A stretch of DNA of 64,000 bases. Source: Phascolarctobacterium sp. (GTDB lineage Bacteria > Bacillota > Negativicutes > Acidaminococcales > Acidaminococcaceae). Of this stretch, positions 9,261 to 17,304 are shown in pieces. The first letter of the stretch is position 1; each line of letters opens with the position of its first letter. Made by a program: the position numbers and the translations under genes. The notes under the pieces are model-generated. The model had not been told where the DNA came from. It did no database searches and worked only from the letters and a program-made list of their open reading frames with translations. The stretch covers positions 1 to 64,000 of the forward strand of contig JAGAPX010000012.1 in NCBI GenBank assembly GCA_017623055.1, written 5' to 3'.

Positions 9261-9383
9261 GAAAAACTTTTTCAAAGTTTTTCTTCCTCGTTCTTTACTA
9301 TAGTCTTTAATCAAAGTAACGCGTGAGCGTTACTTACCTTGTTCCTCTATCAAAATAATGCGAAGCATTATTGTCCTTGTTCC
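9261..9383. repeat. Three tandem palindromic repeat units with a conserved CCTTGTTCC tail
   Basis: Unit 1 is a 10-bp palindrome at 9261-9283 followed by TTCCTCGTTC. Unit 2 is AAGTAACGC-GTGA-GCGTTACTT (9314-9335) followed by CCTTGTTCC (9337-9345). Unit 3 is AATAATGC-GAA-GCATTATT (9354-9372) followed by CCTTGTTCC (9375-9383). Units 2 and 3 also share an ATCAAA-type lead-in. Stem sequences differ but remain self-complementary, so structure rather than sequence is kept. Confidence 0.7.
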
Positions 9384-9404
9384 CTAATATGCAGTAACAA
9401 AAGA

Positions 9405-9437
9405 AAAGCAAAAACCCCGCCACATACGTAGCGGGGT
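9405..9437 (-). terminator. Intrinsic terminator of the small RNA / folC unit
   Basis: The 7-bp GC-rich stem GCGGGGT/ACCCCGC (9414-9420 with 9431-9437) is followed on the minus strand by TTTTTGCTTTTC. Confidence 0.85.
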
Positions 9438-9524
9438 CTTGCCGTACAGTTCAGTTCTAAAGCCGAAAAGACGCAGTACAAAAATCGCTTCACCAGTTTT
9501 TCTTAGAATGCTTTCGCATTCCGT
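9405..9524 (-). ncRNA. Probable small RNA, about 120 nt, unknown family
   Basis: A compact transcription unit on the minus strand. A consensus-like promoter (9531-9559) would start RNA near 9524. The RNA opens with a GNRA-capped hairpin (GAATGC-GAAA-GCATTC, 9506-9521), passes through about 65 nt containing a possible UGUAC/GUACG helix, and ends at a strong terminator (9405-9437). There is no ribosome site with an open frame. It lies downstream of folC, so a processed folC 3' UTR is the alternative. I do not recognise it as 6S, SRP, tmRNA or RNase P RNA. Confidence 0.6.
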
Positions 9525-9530
9525 GTAACC

Positions 9531-9559
9531 ATTATATTAATTAAACATTTAATTTTCAA
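9531..9559 (-). promoter_or_regulatory. Promoter of the small RNA
   Basis: The minus strand carries TTGAAA (9554-9559), a 17-bp spacer, and a perfect TATAAT (9531-9536), about 40 bp after the folC stop codon. Confidence 0.7.
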
Positions 9560-9596
9560 GTAGATTTTTCTAAAATTTGTGAATTACTCGTGAATT

Positions 9597-10901
9597 TTAA
9601 TGACACTGCTCTTTTTCACGTTGCAGCATTGCTTTAAACTCGCCTACGAGGTACAAGCTGCCGCATACGCACACAACGCCCTCTTCACCGGCAAGGTTCA
9701 TGGCTTTGTGGTACGCAGTCTGTAAATCGCTTTCAGCCACTGCGTTCGCCCCAACTAAATCAGCCAACACATCAGCTTCAGCAGCACGTACGCCACCATC
9801 TGCTCGCACAGTAAGCACTACGTCATCTGCCTTAATCAAGGTTTTGATAACGCCGCTCATATCCTTATCGCCCATCATGCCAAAAACAAAATGAACTTTC
9901 TTACCGGGATAATATTTATCAAGGGCCTTACGCAGAGCTAATGCACCGTCAGGATTATGCGCACCGTCCAAAATTAAATCAGGCTTTTGGGCAATACGTT
10001 CCAAGCGACCAGGCCACAAAGTATTTGCTACGCCCATGTGGAGGGCAATCTCGTTAATACGTGCGTCTTGTTTGGAAACAAGCTTCGCCGCCACAATCGC
10101 CACACTAGTATTTTTAATTTGATGCTCGCCGGGCAATTTTATTTCGTAATCGGAATGGTAGTAGTCCCCAGCGTGCAAGGTAAATTTTTGACCATCCATG
10201 GAGCTGGTAACCTCTGTTCCGTAAAACGCTTTGCCGTAGAGATATACAGGCGCTTCTTTGAACATAGCCATGGTAACGATGGGGCCAAGAGCTTCCTCGC
10301 CTTCAGCAGCAGTTACTACAGGAACCTTCTCCTTGATGATACCTGCCTTTTGCATAGCGATACGCGCTACTGTCGCACCGCAACGGTCAGTATGGTCTAA
10401 GGAAACATTGGTGATTACAGATACCACGGGGGTAATGATATTGGTGGAATCCCACAAGCCACCCAAGCCAACTTCAATAACAGCGTAGTCCACCTTTTGC
10501 AAGTGGAAGTACAGAAACGCCGCCGCAGTCAAGATTTCAAATTGAGTAGGCTGCTCGCACACTCCCTTTTGTACAACGCTATCCGCCGCCACTTTTACCG
10601 CAGTAATGGTCATAGCAAAGTCTTCGTCGCTGATGTCCTTGCCGTTAATCTCGATACGTTCATTGTATTTCACAAGATGGGGAGAGGTAAACTTGCCCAC
10701 CTTCAAACCTGCCGCAAGGATGATGTTGGTAATCATACTGCTTACAGAGCCCTTGCCATTTGTACCGGTAACATGCACGGTTTTAATCTTTTGTTCCGGG
10801 TTGCCAAGCTCACGCAACAAACCTTCAATTCGTTCCATACCCAGCTGGATACCAAATTTACCAAGCGAATCCAAATATTCTAAGCTTTTAACATAGTTCA
10901 T
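9597..10901 (-). CDS. folC: Folylpolyglutamate synthase / dihydrofolate synthase
   Basis: A 434-aa Mur-ligase-family enzyme that adds glutamate to dihydropteroate and/or tetrahydrofolates in the cytoplasm. It has the P-loop TGTNGKGSV near residues 45-53, central blocks such as EVGLGGLWDSTN and SLDHTD, and DGAHNPDGA in the C-terminal half. Length is typical. It follows valS by 58 bp, a common pairing in Firmicutes, and is probably transcribed from the same T-box-controlled promoter. Confidence 0.95.
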   Translation of the reverse strand: MNYVKSLEYLDSLGKFGIQLGMERIEGLLRELGNPEQKIKTVHVTGTNGKGSVSSMITNIILAAGLKVGKFTSPHLVKYNERIEINGKDISDEDFAMTITAVKVAADSVVQKGVCEQPTQFEILTAAAFLYFHLQKVDYAVIEVGLGGLWDSTNIITPVVSVITNVSLDHTDRCGATVARIAMQKAGIIKEKVPVVTAAEGEEALGPIVTMAMFKEAPVYLYGKAFYGTEVTSSMDGQKFTLHAGDYYHSDYEIKLPGEHQIKNTSVAIVAAKLVSKQDARINEIALHMGVANTLWPGRLERIAQKPDLILDGAHNPDGALALRKALDKYYPGKKVHFVFGMMGDKDMSGVIKTLIKADDVVLTVRADGGVRAAEADVLADLVGANAVAESDLQTAYHKAMNLAGEEGVVCVCGSLYLVGEFKAMLQREKEQCH

Positions 10902-10923
10902 AATTTATTCCTCAAGATAGAAC

Positions 10924-10950
10924 TCCCCCAACCTATTCAGTTGAGGGAGC
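10924..10950 (-). other. Stem-loop between valS and folC
   Basis: CTCCCCCAAC (10924-10933) pairs with GTTGAGGGAG (10941-10950), a 10-bp stem with one mismatch and a 7-nt loop. No U-tract follows, so it may set the valS:folC mRNA ratio. Confidence 0.55.
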
Positions 10951-10959
10951 AAATTTTAA

Positions 10960-13620
10960 TTACAGTGTCTTTAAATATTCTAAGCGTTCAAGAATTGCGG
11001 ACTTCTTACCATTCAACTCTTCAGCCTTAGCTTTTTCTTTTTCGATAACGTCAGCAGGAGCTTTTGCCAAGAAGCCAGCGTTACCCAGTTTGCCTTCTAC
11101 ACGGCTCAATTCTTTGTCGATGGTAGCCAATTCTTTGTTCAAGCGTTGGTTTTCTTTTTCAACGTCAATCAAGCCAGCCAAAGGCAGGTAAACTTCGATA
11201 CCGCTTACAACTGCAGCCATTGCGTTTTCCGGTTTAGCTGCGTCGTCAGCCAAAATGGTCAGCTCGTCAATAGCGCCCATCAGGTGAATGTAATTAGCGT
11301 TAGCTTCTACGCCACCTTTCAGGTCTGCAGCAGCAAGGAGGATTGCCGGAACTTTCTTTCCAGGTGGTACGTTAACTTCTGCACGCATGTTACGGATAGC
11401 CTTAATGCTGTCCATGATTGCGCCCATCAGGCGTTCTGCTTCATCGTCCATAAGCTCTTCTTTAGCAAAGGGCCATTCAGAAACCATAATGCTTTCTGCT
11501 TGGTGAGGCAGGCATTGGTAAATTTCTTCGGTGATGAAGGGCATGTAGGGATGCAGAAGTTGCATTGCGCTGGTGAGAACGGTAGCAAGTACGTGTTGAG
11601 CAGTTGCACGTTCTTCAGCGTTTTCTTTATTGTAAAGACGAGGTTTAGCAAGTTCGATGTACCAGTCGCAAACTTCGCCCCAGATGAAATCGTAAATAGT
11701 GCGGCCAGCTTCGCCCAGTTCAAATTTGCCAAGCAAATCGGTAACTTCTTTAGATACGTGTTGCAGGCGGGAAAGAATCCATCTATCTGCCAAGGTATAG
11801 GGAGCCAGCTTCGCATTGGGGTCGTAGCCTTCAATGTTCATCAATGCAAAACGGGAAGCATTCCAGATTTTGTTAGCAAAGTTACGAGTGGATTCTACGC
11901 GTTCCCAATAGAAGCGCATATCGTTACCCGGGGTGTTGCCGGTAATGAGCATAAAGCGCAGGGTATCTGCACCGTATTGGTCAATAACTTCCAACGGGTC
12001 AATGCCGTTGCCCAAGGATTTGGACATTTTACGACCTTGGCTATCACGCACAAGACCGTGGATGAATACTTTTTCAAAGGGAATGTCTTTCATAAATTCC
12101 ATACCCATTACGAGCATACGAGCAACCCAGAAGAAGATGATGTCGTAGCCGGTAACCAGTACGCTGGTGGGATAGAATTGATTTAATAACGGAGTTTTTT
12201 CGGGCCAACCCATAGTGGAGAAGGGCCACAGTCCACTACTGAACCAGGTGTCCAGAGCGTCTTCGTCTTGATGAATGTTAGTGCTGCCACATTTGGGGCA
12301 AGCAGTCAAATCGGTACGGGAAGCGTGCATTTCGCCGCAGTCGTCGCAGTACCAAACAGGGATACGGTGACCCCACCAAATTTGACGGGAGATACACCAG
12401 TCACGAATGTTTTCCATCCAGCCGGTATAAGTTTTGGTAAAGCGTTCCGGTACGAACTTGGTACGACCATCTTCAACACATTCAACAGCTGCTTTTACCA
12501 GCGGGTCCATTTTTACAAACCATTGAGTGGATACCAAAGGTTCTACTACGCTACCGCAGCGTTGGCAGTGACCAACAGCGTGAGCGTGGTCTTCTATTTT
12601 TACGAGGAAGCCAAGCTCTTGCAGTTCTTTTACCAAGTTTTTACGACATTCGTAGCGTTCTTGGCCTGCGTATTTGCCAGCTTCTTCAGTCATCAAACCG
12701 TTCATGCCGATAACAACGATGCTGGGCAATTTATGACGAATACCCATTTCGTAGTCGTTGGGGTCGTGTGCCGGAGTAATTTTTACAGCGCCGGTACCAA
12801 ATTCCAAATCTACATAGCTATCAGCGATGATGGGGATAATGCGGTCAGTAATGGGCAGACGCAAATGTTTGCCAACCAAATGACCATAACGGGGGTCTTC
12901 CGGGTTAACTGCTACTGCAGTATCGCCCAGCATAGTTTCCGGACGGGTAGTAGCGATGGTCAGGAAGGTACCTTCTTCTTCAACAACAGGGTATTGAATG
13001 TACCACAGGTTACCTGCGTCATCTTTATGTTCTACTTCGATATCACTCAAAGCGGTGTTACAGTTTACGCACCAGTTGGTAATGCGGGTGCCTTTGTAAA
13101 TCAAGCCTTTTTCGTACAAGGAGCAGAACACTTCACGTACAGCTTGAGAGCAGCCTTCATCCATGGTAAAGCGTTTACGTTCCCAGTCACAGGAAACGCC
13201 CAAGCATTTCAATTGGTTGATGATGCGGTCGCCGTATTGATCTTTCCAAATCCAAACGCGTTTCAGGAATTCTTCACGACCAAGGTCATAGCGGGTTTTG
13301 TTTTCTTCTTTTTTGATTACTTCTTCTACTTTGATTTGGGTAGCAAGGCCTGCGTGGTCATAGCCGGGCATCCACAGGGTATTGTGACCCATCATGCGGT
13401 GCCAACGGATAAGAATATCTTGCAGGGTGTTGTCCAATGCGTGACCCATGTGTAATTGACCGGTAATATTCGGAGGCGGAATAACGATGCTGAATGCATC
13501 CTTGCCTTCTTCTACTTCTGCGTGGAAATAACCATTGTCTTCCCAATATTTATACCATTTCTTCTCAACGGAAGCGGGGTCATAAACTTTAGGGATGTTG
13601 TGTTCTTGTTGTTCGCACAT
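10960..13620 (-). CDS. valS: Valyl-tRNA synthetase
   Basis: An 886-aa class I aminoacyl-tRNA synthetase that charges tRNA-Val. The HIGH-type motif appears as HMGH early in the protein and KMSKS as GRKMSKSLGN. The editing domain lies between them, with the anticodon-binding domain and a C-terminal coiled coil (about the last 70 residues, Glu/Lys-rich) after KMSKS. Full length for the bacterial enzyme. A T-box leader lies directly upstream, so expression should rise when tRNA-Val is uncharged. Confidence 0.98.
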   Translation of the reverse strand: MCEQQEHNIPKVYDPASVEKKWYKYWEDNGYFHAEVEEGKDAFSIVIPPPNITGQLHMGHALDNTLQDILIRWHRMMGHNTLWMPGYDHAGLATQIKVEEVIKKEENKTRYDLGREEFLKRVWIWKDQYGDRIINQLKCLGVSCDWERKRFTMDEGCSQAVREVFCSLYEKGLIYKGTRITNWCVNCNTALSDIEVEHKDDAGNLWYIQYPVVEEEGTFLTIATTRPETMLGDTAVAVNPEDPRYGHLVGKHLRLPITDRIIPIIADSYVDLEFGTGAVKITPAHDPNDYEMGIRHKLPSIVVIGMNGLMTEEAGKYAGQERYECRKNLVKELQELGFLVKIEDHAHAVGHCQRCGSVVEPLVSTQWFVKMDPLVKAAVECVEDGRTKFVPERFTKTYTGWMENIRDWCISRQIWWGHRIPVWYCDDCGEMHASRTDLTACPKCGSTNIHQDEDALDTWFSSGLWPFSTMGWPEKTPLLNQFYPTSVLVTGYDIIFFWVARMLVMGMEFMKDIPFEKVFIHGLVRDSQGRKMSKSLGNGIDPLEVIDQYGADTLRFMLITGNTPGNDMRFYWERVESTRNFANKIWNASRFALMNIEGYDPNAKLAPYTLADRWILSRLQHVSKEVTDLLGKFELGEAGRTIYDFIWGEVCDWYIELAKPRLYNKENAEERATAQHVLATVLTSAMQLLHPYMPFITEEIYQCLPHQAESIMVSEWPFAKEELMDDEAERLMGAIMDSIKAIRNMRAEVNVPPGKKVPAILLAAADLKGGVEANANYIHLMGAIDELTILADDAAKPENAMAAVVSGIEVYLPLAGLIDVEKENQRLNKELATIDKELSRVEGKLGNAGFLAKAPADVIEKEKAKAEELNGKKSAILERLEYLKTL

Positions 13621-13641
13621 AAAAACTACCTTCTCCTCTCT

Positions 13642-13895
13642 AAAATAAAAAGCCCTGTCCTAATTTAGAACAGGGCGAATAACCGCGGTACCACCTATTT
13701 TCCCAACACGAATGTTGAGCACTCAATACGCGTAACGTGCATCCACGTTTCTGCCTACTACTACTTCAGCAGAAAAACTCAAGGGCTACATAACCTGCTA
13801 CATTGCTACGGCTTGCACCAACCGCCGTTTCTCTAAAAGCTTTGCCTTGCAGGGAACCTCCCCATCATAGTCTTTTGATTTTAAATTACCTGTAT
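13642..13895 (-). promoter_or_regulatory. T-box riboswitch leader of valS
   Basis: The T-box sequence AGGTGGTACCGCGG is on the minus strand at 13683-13696. It precedes a terminator (GCCCTGT/ACAGGGC stem, 13652-13676, then TTTTTATTTT). Upstream, AGAGAAACGG..GGTTGGTGCAAGCCG matches the Stem I AG bulge and distal region, and GUAGG with CAGAAACG marks the end of Stem I. A GUA triplet in the expected specifier zone fits valine, although several overlapping GUA repeats make the exact codon uncertain. Confidence 0.92.
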
Positions 13896-13925
13896 ATCTT
13901 ATCAACATTTGCCCTCATATGTCAA
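13896..13925 (-). promoter_or_regulatory. Promoter of the valS T-box leader
   Basis: A perfect -35 TTGACA (13920-13925) and -10 TAAGAT (13896-13901), 18 bp apart, on the minus strand. Confidence 0.6.
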
Positions 13926-14106
13926 TATAACTTTTGTGTTGTTGGCAGAAAACTGCATAAAAGCAAAGCAAGATGATATTACAGGCAACGACCTCTTATT
14001 TTTTAGAAGCGTATTGATATTACCGCAACACTCAAACGCGACAATATTTAGTGCACCTCAAAAAGCCAACACACAATATATTGATAAAATAACTTTTGAA
14101 AACGTA

Positions 14107-14134
14107 TTGACAAACAGGCGAAATCCGTTATAAT
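14107..14134 (+). promoter_or_regulatory. Promoter of the ZTP-type leader and transporter gene
   Basis: TTGACA (14107-14112), a 16-bp spacer and TATAAT (14129-14134): both hexamers are perfect consensus. Confidence 0.85.
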
Positions 14135-14149
14135 AAAGGCATAACTTAA

Positions 14150-14257
14150 TAAAGCAATGTAGTGCTGACGGAATTAAGTGGAGTTAACCACGTGTACTGC
14201 ATTGTGATTATGCCGACCGTCTGGGCAAGCACTTGAGCCCGGGCGATTTTTGTTTTT
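14150..14257 (+). promoter_or_regulatory. ZTP (pfl-type) riboswitch with overlapping intrinsic terminator
   Basis: P1 is a 9-bp helix (14155-14163 with 14196-14204) that encloses GCTGACGG and a GTGG/CCAC hairpin. Downstream is CCGACCGTCTGGGCA (14213-14227), the hallmark 3' domain of ZTP/pfl riboswitches. The same CGTCTGGGC also forms the 5' arm of a terminator with GCCCGGGCG (14237-14245), followed by ATTTTTGTTTTT. Ligand binding would hold the 3' domain and prevent termination. The loop AAGCACTTG is complementary to CAAGTGCTT at 14266-14274, offering a further switch. Confidence 0.75.
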
Positions 14258-14308
14258 AGGGGCGGCAAGTGCTTCTAGAACAAATTCTTACGAAAAGAGG
14301 TTATCACA

Positions 14309-15523
14309 ATGCAACAAACCAAGAACAGATGGCTCATCGCCTTATCAGCAATCGGTATTCACATCTGTATCGGCAGTGTTTACGCTTGGAGCGTACTCAC
14401 TAAGCCCATCATGGAAGCAATGGGTTTCTCCTTGAAGGACGTAACCTGGACCTTCTCCCTTGCGATTTTATTCTTGGGTCTTTCCGCAGGCTTCTTAGGT
14501 AGCTATGTAGAGAAATACGGCCCGCGTCGCAGTGGTCTTGTTTCTGCTACATTTTTTTCTTTGGGCATGTTTGGCACAGCCTTCGCTCTCAAGCAAGAAA
14601 GTTTAACCTTGATGTATCTGTTCTACGGTGTTATCGGTGGTATTGGCTTGGGTACCGGTTACATCACTCCCGTATCCACCTTGGTAAAATGGTTCCCCAA
14701 TAACCGTGGCTTAGCAACTGGCTTGGCAATTATGGGCTTTGGCTTTGCAAGCCTCATCGCTGGTCCCGTAATGCAACTCCTGATTGCTAAATATGGCTTG
14801 ATTAATAACTTCTTGATTTTAGGCTGCGTTTACTTCGTAGTAATGGTTTCTTCCGCACTGTACTTGGAGCCTCCCAAAACTGCTCCTCTGCCGGAAAATC
14901 CTACCAAGCACACCATTAACCAACCCTTAGTAACTGGTCCCCAATACACTGCTAAAGAAGCAATGCACACTTGGATGTTTGCAGCGCTCTGGTGGATTTT
15001 CTTCACCAACATTACCTGCGGCATTGGTCTTTTGGCTGTAGCCTCCCCCATGGCACAAGAAGTTATCAAAATGTCTCCGTTAGAAGCAGCTTCCATGGTT
15101 GGTATCATTGGTCTTTTGAATGGTGGCGGACGTATCGCTTGGTCCACCCTGTCTGACTATATTGGTCGCCGCAACACCTACGTGCTGTTCTTCGCAATCC
15201 AAATCGTAGCCTTCTACCTTTTGGCAAGCGTAACTGATAGCTTTATGTTCCAAGCTCTGATTTTCATCATCATCACTTGCTATGGTGGCGGTTTCTCCTG
15301 TATGCCTGCATATTTGAGTGACCTTTTCGGCACCAAACAACTTAGTGCTATCCACGGCCGTATCCTGACAGCTTGGGGCTTGGCTGGCATTGCAGGTCCT
15401 TTGATTCTCTCTCTCATCTACGAACGCACCCATAGCTACAGCTTAACCCTGTACTTCTTCTCTGGCTGCTTCGTTCTGAGCTTGATTATCGCACTCATCC
15501 TGAAATTCAAAACTGAAAAATAG
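14309..15523 (+). CDS. MFS transporter, OFA (oxalate/formate antiporter-like) family
   Basis: A 404-aa protein with about 12 membrane segments and the two-halved MFS layout. N-terminal WLIALSAIGIHICIGSVYAWSV and GLGTGYITPVSTLVKWFPNNRGLATGLA are typical of the OFA family, which moves small monocarboxylates and dicarboxylates. The ATG at 14309 follows AAAAGAGG. The gene stands alone between a ZTP-type leader and a terminator. Control by ZTP, a sign of low 10-formyl-tetrahydrofolate, suggests formate or another one-carbon source as substrate; this is inference. Confidence 0.85.
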   Translation: MQQTKNRWLIALSAIGIHICIGSVYAWSVLTKPIMEAMGFSLKDVTWTFSLAILFLGLSAGFLGSYVEKYGPRRSGLVSATFFSLGMFGTAFALKQESLTLMYLFYGVIGGIGLGTGYITPVSTLVKWFPNNRGLATGLAIMGFGFASLIAGPVMQLLIAKYGLINNFLILGCVYFVVMVSSALYLEPPKTAPLPENPTKHTINQPLVTGPQYTAKEAMHTWMFAALWWIFFTNITCGIGLLAVASPMAQEVIKMSPLEAASMVGIIGLLNGGGRIAWSTLSDYIGRRNTYVLFFAIQIVAFYLLASVTDSFMFQALIFIIITCYGGGFSCMPAYLSDLFGTKQLSAIHGRILTAWGLAGIAGPLILSLIYERTHSYSLTLYFFSGCFVLSLIIALILKFKTEK

Positions 15524-15540
15524 CCTCTTAAAATAAATTA

Positions 15541-15570
15541 CGCCTTGGAATTCCGAGGCGTTTATTTTTT
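15541..15570 (+). terminator. Intrinsic terminator of the OFA transporter gene
   Basis: CGCCTTGGAA/TTCCGAGGCG forms a near-perfect palindromic stem at 15541-15560, followed by TTTATTTTTT. Confidence 0.9.
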
Positions 15571-15674
15571 AATGACCATCTTGCCAAAATAAGCTTGCTT
15601 AATATCAGCACAAAACCTATAATTAAAATATATAATAATCTTTTTTACAAAAGATTTATGGAAGGAGAGTTATT

Positions 15675-16349
15675 ATGGCAGATTCCTCTAAAGTTTTTAG
15701 ATTAGCAGAAGGCATGACCGTGGTTGGTGTTGGCGAAGCAATCATGGGCTACCTGTCCTCTGATCACAATATGTATGCAGAAGGTACCACCACTCCGGAA
15801 GGCTACTTCCTGCAAGCAAAATCCCAAGATAGCGGCTGGAAAAAACTGGCTGGTATGAGCAAGGCAACCCAAGTACAAATCATTGCAAGTGGCGATTTGA
15901 TTACCGTTTCCATTGGTAGCGGCGAATGGTCCGACAAAGTTGGTGCAGGCGTAGTTGGCGCAATAGTTTTTGCTCCCTTAATGTTCACTGCTGCTTTTGG
16001 CGCATGGGAACAAAAGAAACTTGTTGAGCAAATCTTTACCTTTACTCAAAACTATATTGCCAGCGGTGGCAAAAACGTAGTAGTTACTTCTACCCCCGTT
16101 GACCACGGTGATTTAGTAGAGTGTCCTGCTTGCAAAGCAAAGAACACTCCGGATAAAAAATTTTGCGGCGAATGCGGTGCTCCTTTGGCAGCTAAATGCC
16201 CGTCCTGCGGTGCTTCCGTTCCTTTCGGAACTAAATTCTGTGGTGAATGTGGTTCCCCCATGGTAATCAAAAAAGTTTGCGCTGGTTGTGGTGCAGAACT
16301 TAGCGAAGGCACCAAATTCTGTGGTGAATGTGGTAAACCCGTAGCATAA
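15675..16349 (+). CDS. Zinc-ribbon protein with three C-terminal double-CxxC ribbons
   Basis: A 224-aa protein of unknown function. Residues 1-125 form a domain with one hydrophobic Gly/Ala-rich segment (about residues 92-115) that could be membrane-associated. Residues about 150-224 hold three consecutive zinc ribbons, each CPxC/CxxC paired with FCGECGxP. Such ribbons are structural zinc sites often found in proteins that bind partners or lipids. It has its own ribosome site (GGAAGGAG) and terminator and is monocistronic. Confidence 0.7.
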   Translation: MADSSKVFRLAEGMTVVGVGEAIMGYLSSDHNMYAEGTTTPEGYFLQAKSQDSGWKKLAGMSKATQVQIIASGDLITVSIGSGEWSDKVGAGVVGAIVFAPLMFTAAFGAWEQKKLVEQIFTFTQNYIASGGKNVVVTSTPVDHGDLVECPACKAKNTPDKKFCGECGAPLAAKCPSCGASVPFGTKFCGECGSPMVIKKVCAGCGAELSEGTKFCGECGKPVA

Positions 16350-16365
16350 GCTTATAACAAAAATA

Positions 16366-16410
16366 AAGCAGAGTAGTTTTAGTTCAACTAAAGCTACCCT
16401 GCTTTTTTGT
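16366..16410. terminator. Bidirectional terminator between convergent genes
   Basis: AAGCAG-GTAG pairs with CTAC-CTGCTT around a TTTAGTT/AACTAAA hairpin; U-runs lie on both flanks, serving the zinc-ribbon gene and the convergent gene at 16415. Confidence 0.75.
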
Positions 16411-16414
16411 TTTC

Positions 16415-17290
16415 TTAAAACGCTTTACTAATCATATCCATAATAGTGCCACTATAGATTTTTCGTTCCACGCCAACTTCTGCGGTAAACTCCTCCTCGA
16501 ACTCACCATTCTCATCGTAAGTAAGCATTACGTGGTCGGTGTAGGTGTTCTTTTCTAAATTGATGGTCGTTCTACTCAAGCCGTACTTCACAGGTGGTTT
16601 CGCCTTGTCCACAGCCTTACCATCGATAAAGCGATACTTAATCCACGCAGTTACCTCTTTACCGTCAGCACTTACATCTACATTCTGCTTATCGTAGTAG
16701 AACACATAGCTTTCGCCCAAACCCGTAGCTTCGTCCAGCAAATTCCTACCACCAATATACTGCCACACGTTGGTGGAAAGGTCACTGATGTAATCCCACA
16801 TCTCAGTATAATCGTCAGGCACATCTGCCTTGCTATCGTCCTCATCTACGAGCAAGGTCTTTTGCTTTTTGTCGAAGATGAGTTTGATAAGCTCCTTGTT
16901 AGCTTTCTTCTCGATGTTTTTATCCTTCCAAGGCACTGCCTTGTCGCCAGTCAGTACATTGTAGCGGGCGCTAGAGGCTACGGTGTCCTTGTCGCTGTAA
17001 AATATATAGTCTAAAATTTTATACTTTATCTTTTCGCAGTCAATATACATCAGCTGCAAATCTTCCTTGCCCATAAGTTCAGGCTTGTTGTAAATCTTCT
17101 TCGCCCAAACGTAAGCATATCTATCGCCTTCAAGGGTAACGCTTTCCTTGTCAAAGCGCATTACGCCTTCCTTGTCGCTGTCGTAGAACACCCATCTGCT
17201 TTCGTCCTCAAGCGCAGGATTATAAGCAGAAGCAATGCTACTTACGCAACACATTGCGGCAACTAAAAACATTTTTTGCAATCGTTTCAT
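16415..17290 (-). CDS. Secreted protein of unknown function, surface-adhesin-E-like repeats
   Basis: A 291-aa protein. A signal peptide (about residues 1-22, MKRLQKMFLVAAMCCVSSIASA) targets it out of the cytoplasm. The mature part has two similar beta-rich stretches, one opening with SRWVFYDSDKEGVMRFDKES and one with GESYVFYYDKQNVDVSADG, recalling the Adhesin_E-type domain of Negativicutes proteins. No catalytic motif is seen. It is 14 bp downstream of the Pro/Arg-rich protein gene and probably cotranscribed with it. The family assignment is tentative. Confidence 0.6.
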   Translation of the reverse strand: MKRLQKMFLVAAMCCVSSIASAYNPALEDESRWVFYDSDKEGVMRFDKESVTLEGDRYAYVWAKKIYNKPELMGKEDLQLMYIDCEKIKYKILDYIFYSDKDTVASSARYNVLTGDKAVPWKDKNIEKKANKELIKLIFDKKQKTLLVDEDDSKADVPDDYTEMWDYISDLSTNVWQYIGGRNLLDEATGLGESYVFYYDKQNVDVSADGKEVTAWIKYRFIDGKAVDKAKPPVKYGLSRTTINLEKNTYTDHVMLTYDENGEFEEEFTAEVGVERKIYSGTIMDMISKAF

Positions 17291-17304
17291 TTCACTTCCA
17301 CTCC

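Larger units (their letters stand above)
8702..9596. other. Gene-free interval upstream of the propionate operon
   Basis: This 895-bp stretch has no convincing coding region. From right to left it holds the small-RNA unit (9405-9559), three tandem palindromic repeats (9261-9383), a nearly pure pyrimidine tract on the plus strand (about 9174-9257), an AT-rich segment, an extended -10 promoter (8937-8942) and a leader of about 230 nt to the CoA-transferase start. The leader contains a small CTGC/GCAG hairpin but matches no riboswitch class I recognise. Confidence 0.7.

Noticed and set aside
9261-9383. CRISPR array
   Set aside because: Only three units, with different stem sequences and short tails; there are no constant repeats with variable spacers and no cas genes.
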